Part shown: piece by piece, positions 10,865 to 20,068 of the stretch
Numbering within the stretch: position 1 is the stretch's first letter
How the letters are laid out: each line of letters begins with the position of its first letter
Source: Aselliscus stoliczkanus
Lineage: Eukaryota > Chordata > Mammalia > Chiroptera > Hipposideridae
DNA length: 64,000 nucleotides
Assembly: GCA_033961575.1 (NCBI GenBank)
Contig: CM066727.1
Span: 114,502,434 to 114,566,433 of the forward strand
Direction of reading: 5' to 3'
Notes under the pieces: generated by a model
Told to the model about the DNA's origin: nothing
Databases searched by the model: none
Seen by the model: only the letters and a program-made list of their open reading frames with translations
Made by a program: the position numbers and the translations under genes

Positions 10865-11273
10865 GAGGCGGCGCGGCCACCTGGGCAGCGGCGGCAGGGA
10901 TCAAGGTCTCCTCGCGGTGAGGCTCCGGGGGCGCGCTCTGAGGGGCCCCCGGGGCAGCGCTGGGCGGGGGCAGAGCGGGCGGGAGGCCGGGCAATTCCAG
11001 CGCCGTGGCGTTGGAGTCGCAGATGACGCTGCGGCGGAAGAAGCGGTGCTCGGTGGTGGTGGTCGCGGCGGCCCCGCGGCTGTCCTTGTCCATAGTGTGG
11101 CGGCGACGCCGGTACTCCTCAGTCCTGCCCATGCCAGCGTCGGTGCCCGTGGTGCCCAGCTTCTCCCCCACGGAGGAATCGGAGCTGGAGCCATTCTTGG
11201 GGGAAGGCGCGGGCGGCGAGAGGAACAGGGAGCTCGGGGTGCTGCTCTGCTTCTCGGCGGCGCCGCCAGACAT
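10479..11273 (-). CDS. WNK1: WNK1 serine/threonine kinase, coding exon 1 (N-terminal 265 residues)
   Basis: WNK1 is a cytosolic kinase that senses chloride and osmotic state and phosphorylates OSR1/SPAK, which then control NCC, NKCC and KCC transporters. The start is [10 protein letters not shown] with a fair Kozak context (A at -3). Residues 55-63 hold the basic RRRRHTMDK site; T60 is the known AKT site. Residues about 90-200 are low complexity, rich in Ala, Pro and Ser, with ten alanines in a row at 138-147 encoded by (GCC)10. [17 protein letters not shown] leads into the kinase fold, with glycine-loop GRGSFK at 240-245. K245 is the unusual catalytic lysine of WNK kinases (K233 in human/rat), and C262 sits where other kinases have lysine (C250). 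The remaining exons, some 2,100 residues, lie beyond the left edge. Relative to human/rat numbering the N-terminus is 12 residues longer. Confidence 0.97.
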
Positions 11274-12370
11274 GGTCGGGGCACTGGAGCAAGGCGAGCG
11301 GGCTCGAATGTGTGAATGAACCGAGGGCGAGGGGCGGGCCCCGAGGGGCGGCGAAGGTCGGCAGGCCCCGCTACGACGGCTCCCGCTCCCCAGCGGGTTC
11401 GGGTCCGCCCGGACGACTCCTCGCTCAGCACTGACAAGTCACCCCGAAGACGAGGCGGCGCACGGGGCCCGGTGCGGCGGCTGTGGCGGCTCACAGGGCA
11501 GGCTCGTCGGCGGGCGATCGAGGAGCGGAGCCAGCGGGGTTAGCGCCTCGCGGTCCGCATCCATCCTGCGGCGAGCGGCGGCCGCGAGGGCTGTAGCAGC
11601 ACAGGCGCCGCAGTCATGAGGGGCAGGGCAAAAAGCCGGCTCCCAATGGAAACGGATGCGGCGGACGCGGCAGCGGCTCCGGTCCCCGCCGCCGCAGCTT
11701 CGCGGGCTGGGCGCGCTAGGCCCCGAGGGCGGCGGCAACGCGAGGCAGGGACTCGCACGGACTCCCGAACGGTGGCAGCTCCGGAGCCAAAGGGGGTGGG
11801 AGGGGCCGAGGGCGGGCCGGGCCCGAGGGCTCCCGGACAGTCAGTCAGTAGGTCGCCGCCTCCCACACGCGCCCCCGGAGCGGGGGACCAGTCTCACAAG
11901 GCGCCCATCGCCCGGACGGGAAAGGCCGAAGCCTCCGAGCCTCGGTGCCTGAGGAGCGGGCCCCCCCTTCCCCGAGGCCTCCCCGCCCGCCCCGGGCCTG
12001 GCAAACCCCCGTCTCCTCCCGGGCCGGTGCCGGGGGCTGGGAGGGAGGGAACGGTGGGGAGGGGAGGGCCGCTCACCGCGGGGCCCGAGCTCCGCTGCTT
12101 CTCTGGGCCGAGAGCAGAGGAGGCTGAGAGGACTGGGCAAAGGGGGATAGGGAGAGAAAAAGAGTAGTCACCCCCACCAGGCGCCTTCTGTTACCGAAGA
12201 CGCGGGTGCAGAGTGGCCGAGTAAGAGGAGCCGCGTCCGCCGAGGAAACTCTCCGCGCTAAATGGCGCCCGGAGTCTGAAGCCTCCACACAGCCCGCTCG
12301 GACCCCGCCCCCTGCTGCCCGGGGCAGCCCCACCCCCACCTCATTCTCGGGGCTCTCGCGCAGGCGTACC
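10560..12370 (-). promoter_or_regulatory. WNK1: WNK1 CpG-island promoter, 5'UTR and exon 1
   Basis: Base composition changes abruptly to GC-rich with dense CpG and many GGGCGG/CCGCCC Sp1-type boxes. It covers exon 1 and about 1.1 kb upstream of the ATG at 11273. No TATA box is obvious, as expected for a housekeeping CpG-island promoter with dispersed start sites. The transcription start cannot be fixed from sequence. Several long open frames here on both strands come from the lack of AT-rich stop codons. Confidence 0.85.
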
Positions 12371-12380
12371 AGTACCGAGG

Positions 12381-12400
12381 CTCCTGGGACTTGTAGTTTA
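12381..12400 (-). promoter_or_regulatory. ZNF143/Staf-like motif 1
   Basis: The minus strand reads TAAACTACAAGTCCCAGGAG, matching the ACTACAAnTCCCA core bound by ZNF143 (SBS motif), typical of CpG-island promoters. It is about 1.1 kb upstream of the WNK1 ATG, at the island edge. Confidence 0.65.
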
Positions 12401-12476
12401 CCCATCTGAGGACTGAAAGGGACTCAGGAACAAGGAGCCTACAACGTCCGTGATGTCTTGCGGTTGCTTTAACTTT

Positions 12477-12499
12477 ATGCCTCATGGGAGTTGTAGTTT
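12477..12499 (-). promoter_or_regulatory. ZNF143/Staf-like motif 2
   Basis: The minus strand reads AACTACAACTCCCATGAGG and then CAT. The core ACTACAACTCCCA is a full match to the ZNF143 consensus and the 3' flank keeps part of the usual GCATGC. It has the same orientation as motif 1, about 98 bp away. Confidence 0.7.
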
Positions 12500-12665
12500 T
12501 CTTTTGGAAACCGTCCCTTCTGGAAAGCTGATGGGAGTGTCACCGTGGGTCGCTAAACCCCATCCTTAAGTCAGCTCTAGCTGGGAAAATCATTCTTTAG
12601 GGATTAATTGTGGAAAAAGAGCAGGGAGAAACAAAAAAGAAGAGGGAGGCCTGACGAGAGGAGAG

Positions 12666-12678
12666 ACTCCCATCATGC
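12666..12678 (+). promoter_or_regulatory. Partial ZNF143-like motif 3
   Basis: ACTCCCATCATGC matches the 3' half of the ZNF143 site (CTCCCAGCATGC) but lacks the ACTACA part. It is in the opposite orientation to motifs 1 and 2. Confidence 0.35.
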
Positions 12679-12689
12679 TCTGCTGAAGC

Positions 12690-14190
12690 GAGAAAAAGCT
12701 CTTAGGGTTGCCATGCAATGAAAAATGATCTGTTGTTCATCTTTAATGGAGAGAGCTGCAGTAGTGTTAAGTGACCCTACGTAGAGGTGTGGGGGTGGAG
12801 GGGAAAGGAAAAGCAAGAAAACCAGAGGCTGAGCTTAAAGAGCCAGAAGAGCTAAAGACTGGTTCTGTAGGGTAAAAGAATCCTTGTGAAGATTGTGCAT
12901 GAGATTAATATTGATGAAATGGGTTAGGGAAGGAGGCAGGGAGAATTATCTGCTAGAAGTCCGCCTCCCTTCCGTAGTAATTAAGGCCACATTCTCAACC
13001 CCAGCCCCAAGATAGATATTTTGGCGAAGATGGACTGCCCTGCTGAAATCAAGGATCTTATCGAACTCTTTGCCAGAAAAAAAAAAAAAAAGAACGATGC
13101 GGGAGAGAGGGAGATTGGATTCAAGAATAGATAAGGTCTACATATCTTTGCGTCTTTTACCACAAACTCCAGAGAGCTGACTTGACATATGTAGTTGGTT
13201 GAAACTTAATTTCCATCTTTCTTTTGCTTGGTGGCTTAGTAAAACAAATCCTCTTTCTCTAGAGGTACATGAAAGGACATATGTAGTTTATACCATGACT
13301 TTGGACATAGAGGAAATCTGGATCCATACAGTTCACAGTTAATGGAATGCTTTTTTTGAAAGCATCCTTGAGTTCCCTGGACCCCTTTGCTTCTCATAAC
13401 TATTCAAGATTGTACAAGTGATGAACACTAGGGGGCACCAGACAGAGTAGGAAGCCAAACCAGAGAGCCAGATGGCAGTTAAAAGTCTAAACTCAACCGG
13501 TAAGAGCGGGAAGCTCTTAAACGTGCGCAACCGCATCAGAGCGTCCACACGTTCCTGCCTCTCACCAGCGCCCACTGTGGAACGAGCTCAGAAGCGCACA
13601 TCCTAGCCGAGGAGCACGCTAAGACCATGAGTAGTTTGGAAGCAACTGAAGATTAATTCGTTAGCACTATTTTCCTAGGAAATGCCTTCAAGTTACCGGG
13701 ATGAACTCCACTTAGAGAAGTTTTGCTATACAATTCATCTTAATTCATCTAATACACTAGTTTTCAGTTTTTTCTTTATCAAAAACTACTCTTTCGGTTA
13801 TACAAAAAAGTTTGTTTTAAAACCCATGGTTTTAGGATTCATGAAGCTAGCAGATTATGAACATTTTAAAATACAGACTCAGTAGGGGCAGCTAGAGTAC
13901 TAAAATATTAGAGTTCCATTGTTTTAGGAAATATATCCTTCACCCATTTGCTAGAGTAATGGTAAATCGCATTATGGTATATATCATTAGTGGTTTGTCT
14001 CTTAATGTAAAGCAAGGGAAGAAATGACCTTAAAGTACATTTTTATTGTATTTCTTAAGGCAAATTCTTAGAACTTGCTCAATTATTGCTTTACTAGGAG
14101 AAATAGTCTGATTTAAAACATAAGGCAACTAATTATAAATTAGTGAGTTAGAAGATCAGTAAATCACAATGTTCACATTTTGGCACCATA
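12690..14190. other. Upstream flank of WNK1, mostly unassigned
   Basis: Between the promoter and the first upstream SINE the sequence is largely unique, with a poly(A) run at 13078-13091. No exon is recognised. Low repeat content next to a CpG island fits regulatory DNA, but this is only inference. Confidence 0.5.
13423..13440 (+). promoter_or_regulatory. Candidate CTCF site
   Basis: GAACACTAGGGGGCACCA matches the CTCF core CCACnAGGGGGCGC at nearly all strong positions. It lies about 2.15 kb upstream of the WNK1 start codon, in otherwise unique DNA. Only binding data would confirm use. Confidence 0.5.
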
Positions 14191-14202
14191 AAAAATGAGG
14201 CT

Positions 14203-14683
14203 AGGGCCAGCTGAGTGGCTCAGTTGGTCAAGAGTTAGCTTAAGAGCTAGAGCTCTGAGCAACAGGGCCGCCGGTTCAATTCCCACATGGGCCAGTGACG
14301 CTGGGCCTGAGCTGAGCTGTTGCTGAGCTGCCAACAGATGGCAGGATGACTCAGCTGGTGAGAGCATGTGCTCCTAAAAAGACAGCAACTAAGACTGAAC
14401 TCCGCACTTCGAGCTGAGCTGCCATCCAGATGGCTCAGTGAATAGAGCATGCACTCTTAACAACAAGGCTGAAGGTTCGACTCCCCCATGGGATGGTGGC
14501 TAGCCCACCCGCAACTAAGATTGTATTACAGCACCTTGAGCTTAGAGGCCACGTGCTGCCGGTGGACAGCCAGATAGAGATTGATGCCCTCCACAACTAA
14601 AATTGAAGAACAACAAATTGGCTGGTCCCCCTCCCCAATTCCCCAGCACTGTTCCCCTCCCCTAATTCCCTTTTTTTTTTTTT
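14203..14683 (+). mobile_element. Multi-module type B SINE
   Basis: It runs from GGGCCAGCTGAGTGGCTC through three tRNA-like modules to CCCAATTCCC and a T-rich/A-rich end. The 11-bp AAATGAGGCTA at both sides (14192 and 14684) is a clear target-site duplication. Confidence 0.92.
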
Positions 14684-14706
14684 AAATGAGGCTATTTCAG
14701 TGTGAA

Positions 14707-14877
14707 TGCAGAGGGTGCCAAAAAAATACACGTTTTAAGAAAGAAAAAAAAACTATATTAAAGTTGTAATTCTCAGTATATACTGATAACAAAAGATGAA
14801 AGAAGTTATGTATATACATTTTTTGGCACAGAAGATGAATACAAGTTATGTGTATATGTTTTTATTGGCACCCTCAG
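14707..14877. mobile_element. Palindromic MITE, copy 3
   Basis: The ends are GCAGAGGGTGCCAAAAAAAT and its inverted counterpart ending TTGGCACCCTCAG. The interior repeats ATACAAGTTATG and AGAAGTTATG segments and is more decayed than copy 2. The TIR block and AACAAAAGATGAA segment tie it to copies 1 and 2. Confidence 0.7.
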
Positions 14878-15700
14878 TAGCTATTTATTATTCCCTATCC
14901 CTGTTTGGTAGGCACTGAAACTTAGGCCACACTGCATTGGACATAAACCCCTTGATAATCACCATGTCCTATCAACATGTTATTTCAACCAGGAACAATT
15001 AAGTTCATTGTAAACAATTTAAATGTTGATTTAAAGCCATGCTTGCCCACATGACAGCTTTTCCTACTTGTGTAACATTAGCTTTACTATGAAAATAGGT
15101 ACAACTTTAAGTTGAGTATAACCATACTGTGTACAATGGTTAGATTTAAAGGTTAAACTTTTTTAATGTGAATGTTTTACCACACACACTTATTTGCTCG
15201 GTTCCCTTTTTAATGCTTACCAACTTTCAATTGACATGTTATTTTCTGTTACACATTCCTATGATATCCATAATAGTTACTTTTCCTTTCTCTGTCATTT
15301 CAATTATCAAGTAAGGAACTGACTCCTCTATATAAAATAAGCAATATAAGTAGAGATAGCAGACAGAACCCAGCACAAAACGGATGCCCTAAGCTCAGAG
15401 ATTTTATTTCCTGACAGGTGGGTCCATAAGAACAGTACTAGTATTTTATTTCCTCTCACCATGTTCTGTATTCACATTATTCTTTGTTTATTTTCTCATA
15501 TTTGTTCATGTCTCTATTTCCTATTCATTCACATTTTCTATTTACCTGGTCTCTGCCATTGGTAACTGGCTAGCAATGAAAGCCAGAGCCAGCTTTGATA
15601 TAGACAGTGGCTGAACACATAAAATCTACCTTATTTCATGTGACATAATTCAAAGGGTAGCTTCCTGAAGTATAGGGGAGAAAATACCATCTTAAGAGCA
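14878..15700. other. Unannotated intergenic sequence
   Basis: AT-rich DNA upstream of WNK1. No gene or confident repeat recognised. Confidence 0.5.
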
Positions 15701-16574
15701 TTTCTCTTTGTTTCTTCTTTCTCTCATTTTCCGTATTCCTTTGTCTTGCCAGTAGACCTCTGCACTTGCCAGCCCCCATGGACCCAGGCTCCAGGCCCAA
15801 TACCACAGACCTAAACACCAGGCCTGCGTCGTGGACTCAGGTCCGAGACCTACCACAGTGGACTTACTTACAACCAGGCCTGCCCTGTAGATCCAAGTGG
15901 CAGGTTCAACCCAGTGGACCAAGGCTCCAGGCTTAATACCCATGGAATCATGCACCAAGTTGGCCTCTTTGAACCCAAGCACCAAGACTGCCCACCAGAC
16001 ACCAGACCACCCACAAACACCACCAGATGACCCACCCAGAATCTCCAGATGAGCTAACTGTTGAAGGGCTTTCTCTGCCAAAACCGGTTTGTAAAGATTG
16101 GAAGAGGTGCCTATTTCTTCAAAAGCATATACACCAATACAAGATCACATGATCACAAATAATCAAAGAAACATGGTATCACCAAAGTAAACTAATAAGC
16201 TCCAATAACTGACATGAAGAAAATGAAGACCTATGAACTATGTGACAAGAAATTGAGAATAATCCTCTTAAAGAAATCCAGTGAGCTACAAGAAAACACA
16301 AATACACAACTAAACAAAATTAGCAATTTCCTGGATATGACGCCAAAAATACAAGCAACAAAAGCAAAAATAAACAAGTGGGACTACATGAAACTAAGAA
16401 GTTTCTGCACAGCAAAGGAAACAATCAACAAAATGAAAAGATAACCTACTACAGAGAGGGAGAAAATATTTGTAAACCATAGAGCTGATAAGAGGTTAAA
16501 TATCTAAAATATGTAATGAACTCATACAACGCAATAGCAAAAGAACAAATAACCTGATTTAAAAGTGGGCAAAG

Positions 16575-17036
16575 GGGGCTGGCTGAGTGGTGCGTTGGTT
16601 AAGAGCTGGCTTGGAACGCCAGCGGCTCCGGTTCGGATCCCACATGAGGGCCAGTGACACTGTCCTCTGCAGCTAAGATGGTGAACAATAGCTCCACCTG
16701 GAGCTGGGCTGCGTGAGTCCCCTGGTCGGCATAGCTGCTGTCCCTGCTGCAATGGGCTGCCATAGGCTATAGTGGCTGGCAGGCAACTAGCATGAGCACC
16801 TGGCAGCTAGTGTGAGCTGCCACGAGCGACTGTGAGCTGCCGTCCAGAGGCCGGTAACCGACCTGCCTCACCCGAGAATAGCACAATGATGATACCAACA
16901 TGGGCCAGTGAAGCAATGTTCTCCACAACTAGACTGAAGAACAAAAGGACAGCAACCTATCTGTTCCCCTTCTCCAGTTCCCCAATGCTGTTCCACTCCC
17001 CCAAGTCCCCAATAAAATCTTAAAAAAAAAAAAAAA
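16575..17036 (+). mobile_element. Full-length type A SINE
   Basis: Inserted in the L1 relic; TGGGCAAAGG before (16566) and after (17040) is the target-site duplication. Head GGGCTGGCTGAGTGGTGCG, tail CCCCAATAAAATCTTAAAAA. Confidence 0.93.
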
Positions 17037-17060
17037 TAATGGGCAAAGGACCTGAATAGA

Positions 17061-17341
17061 TTTTTTTTTTTAAGATTTTATTGGGGGGGCCGGCTGAGTG
17101 GCGCAGTGGTTAGGTGCTGGCTTAGGAAGCCAGTGGCCCCGGTTCGGGTCCCACATGTGAGAGCCAGAAACACTGCCCTCAAAAAAAAAAAAAAAAAGAT
17201 TTTATTGGGGAATTGGGGAAGAGGAACAGTGTTGGGGAATTTGGGAAGGGGAACAGCCAAGTTGTTGTCCTTCAATCTTAGTTATGGAGGGCGCAGCTAG
17301 CTCAGCTCCAAGTCCAATCACCATCCAGGTGCCAGTCAGCA
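17061..17341 (-). mobile_element. 5'-truncated SINE, antisense, interrupted by a head-only SINE
   Basis: The minus strand shows a SINE 3' portion (CCTCCATAACTAAGATTGAAG and CCCCAATAAAATCTT). CCTGAATAGAT occurs at both borders (17051 and 17342) as a target-site duplication. A type A' element splits it at 17086-17195. Confidence 0.88.
17086..17195 (+). mobile_element. Head-only SINE (type A') nested in an antisense SINE
   Basis: GGGGCCGGCTGAGTGGCGC to ACTGCCCTC plus poly(A). AAGATTTTATTGGGG flanks both sides; this is target sequence of the enclosing SINE and proves the order of insertion. Confidence 0.92.
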
Positions 17342-18994
17342 GCTTGCGGCCCTGAATAGATATTTTTCAAAAGAAGAGATCCACGTGGTCAACAGTTACG
17401 TGAAAAAGTGATCAACATCACTAATCTCAGGGAAATGTAAATCAAAACCTCAAAGAGATAACACTCACACCTATTAGAATGACGATTATCAAAAAACCAA
17501 GACATAACAAGTGCTGGTGAGAATGGGGAGAAAATGGAAGCCCTGTGCACTGTTGGTGAGAATATGAACTGGTACAGCCATTATGGAAAAAATAGTAGGG
17601 AGATTTCTGAACATTTTTTCAAAAGAACTACCAGATGATCCATCAATCCCACTTCTGGGTATATACACCAAGTAAATGAAAATAGGATCTCGAAAAGATA
17701 TCTACAGCCCTATGTTCATTGCAGCATCATTCACAAGAGCCAAGATATGGAAATAATCTAAGTGTTCATTTACAAATGAATGGATAAAGAAGATGCAGTA
17801 CATATACAAAATGGATTATGATCCAGCCATAAGATAGAAGGAAACCCCATCATTTGTGATAATATGGATGAACGTGGAAAACATTATGCTAAAAAAAAAT
17901 GCCAACATTAGCTAAGTGAAAGAAGCCAAATACTGTTTGAAAAACAGACAAATACTATTTGATGTCACTTATGGAATCCGAAAAATAAAAAATAAAATGT
18001 GGAACTCATAGAAGCAGATAGTAGAATGGTGGTTACCAGGGACTGTGGAGGGAGGGGAAAGGAGGAGGTAACAGTGGGGGAAATAAGATGTTGGTCAAAG
18101 TGTACAAAGTTGCACTTATGTATGATGAATAAATATAAAAATTTAATGTATAGGTATGATGACTATATTTAATAATACTGCATTAAACATTGGAAATATG
18201 CTAAAAGAGTACATTTTGGGTGCACTCAGCACACACAAAAAATAGTAATTATGTGAGAAGATGCTATGTTAATTAACTTGCCTGTACCAATCATTTCACT
18301 ATGGGTATATATTAATTAATATATCAAATCATCATGTTGTACACCTTAACTAAATACAATTTTTACTTTTCAAAATATAAATAAAAAATAAATACCATTT
18401 AAAATAGTGTCAAAAAACAAAATATAACTAGGAATAAATGTAAAAAACTATAAGATTTATAAGCTAAAAGCTACAAAATATTGCTGAGAGAAATTAAAGA
18501 CCTAAATAAATGGAGAGATATGCTCTATTATGGATCAAAACACTTAAGATTGCTAAGATATCCATTCTCCCCAAATTGATCTGTAGATTGAATGCAATCT
18601 CAGTCAAAATCCCAGCAGACTTTAAAAATGGAAATTGATAAGCTGATTCCAAATTTACATCAAAATACAAAGAACCTGGTATAGTCAAAAGAATTTTGCA
18701 AAAGAACAGTATTGAAAGACTTAACACTACCTATTTCAAGACTTACTATAAAGCCCTAGTCATCAAAATAGTGTGGTACTGACATAAAAATTGACAAATG
18801 ATCAGTAGTCTGGAAGAGTATGTCAAGACACCAACAGACCAAGGTGCCAAGGTAATTCAATAAGGAAAGGGTAAACTTGACAAATAATGCTGGAACAACT
18901 AGGTGGCCATATGGGGGAACAAAATAAACCTTGATCCTTTCCTCATATTGGGTCGTCGGAAAAGTCATGATGTATTTTGTCTATGTTTTTCAAA

Positions 18995-19056
18995 GGACCA
19001 TTACCACATACTCACTAGAATGACTAAAATTAAGAAGACAGAGAATACCAAGCATT
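18995..19056. repeat. 62-bp copy of downstream L1 sequence inside the mariner
   Basis: GGACCATTACCACATACTCA onward is identical at 61 of 62 positions to 21194-21255 of the host L1. The downstream copy is in its normal L1 place, so this one is secondary. It lies 47 bp inside the mariner left terminus. Confidence 0.93.
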
Positions 19057-19670
19057 TATTTATATAAAGAACAAAGATCTATCAATGATATATTGCCCAT
19101 TTTGTTTGATAACCTTTTGCCATCTTTCAGTGAGCTTCATAATTCCTCGTTCATAGAAAAACCTGTCTTTATTTGCAAAACACTGAACAAGGTGCTGATT
19201 TACAACGTTATACCATTCAAAGAGTTTTGAAGAGTGAAACAATTGGAAGTCTGACGGCGCAAGGTCAGGTGAGTATAGTGGGTGTGGCAACACATCCCAT
19301 CCAAGATCCAGTAATTTTTGATTGGTGATTAAAACTTGTGTGTGGTCTCATGTTGTCATGATGGAACACAACTCCTTTACAATTAACAAGTTCTGGGCAT
19401 TTCTGGATGAAGGATTCGTTCAAACTGTCCAATTACCAACAGTACACATTTGAATTGATTGTTTGGTTCCTTGGTAGGAGCTCGAAAAACATGACACTTT
19501 TAAAATCCCACCACACTAAGAGCATAACCTTCCTCTGATGAATGTCCGCTTTTGATGTCTTTTGAGGCGAATCATCATATCGAGACCAAGACCATTTGTG
19601 CACCACATTGTTGTAAACAATCCACTGCTCATCACCAGTTATCAGTCACTTCTAAAAAGGGTCATTTTCG

Positions 19671-20068
19671 GGCCAGCCGAGTGATGCGTTGGTTAGGAGT
19701 TGGCTTGGGACGCCAGCTCTGAGCAGCAGGGCCCTGGTTCGGATCCCACATATGAGGGCGAGTGATGCTGCGCCCTCTACAGCTAAGATGGTGAACAACA
19801 GTTCAACCTGGAGCTGGATTGCCGTGAGTCACCACGACGGGCATAGGCTAGCAGCTGGCGTGTACTATTGTGAGCTGCTGTGAGCCACCGTGAGTGGCCA
19901 TCCAATGGCTGTGGAGCGACTGCCTCACCTGGGGAAGAATGCAATGATAATACCAACATAGGCCAGTGAAGCAAAGTCCTCCACAATTAGACTGAAGAAC
20001 AAAAGGACAGCAACCTGTCTATTCCCCTGCCTCAATTCCCCAATGAAATCTTTAAAAAAAAAAAAAAA
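19671..20068 (+). mobile_element. Type A SINE inside mariner relic 2
   Basis: GGGCCAGCCGAGTGATGCG to CCCCAATGAAATCTTT and poly(A). It is in sense orientation, opposite to the transposase. A target-site duplication is unclear. Confidence 0.9.

Larger units (their letters stand above)
15701..18385 (+). mobile_element. L1M-type LINE relic with internal deletion, carrying three SINEs
   Basis: Positions 15760-16320 match the old L1M 5' region before and into ORF1 (repeated GACCCAGGCTCCAGGCC-like units, then AATAATCCTCTTAAAGAA). At about 16320 it jumps to the end of ORF2 (GTGGGACTACATGAAACT, the L1 block encoding WDYxKLxSF), so most of ORF1 and ORF2 is missing. From 17342 the usual 3' sequence follows (CACTTCTGGGTATATAC, GGTGGTTACCAGGGACTG). 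No intact frame survives. Confidence 0.82.

Noticed and set aside
10638..12167. Long open frames on both strands of the CpG island (for example 10638-11315 and 11616-12167)
   Set aside because: GC-rich sequence lacks AT-rich stop codons; the translations are low-complexity Arg/Gly/Ala/Pro. Only the WNK1 frame matches a protein family.
13484..13560. Short inverted motif AAGAGCGGGAAGCTCTT considered as an RNA gene stem
   Set aside because: Single short stem only, no known RNA family resemblance.
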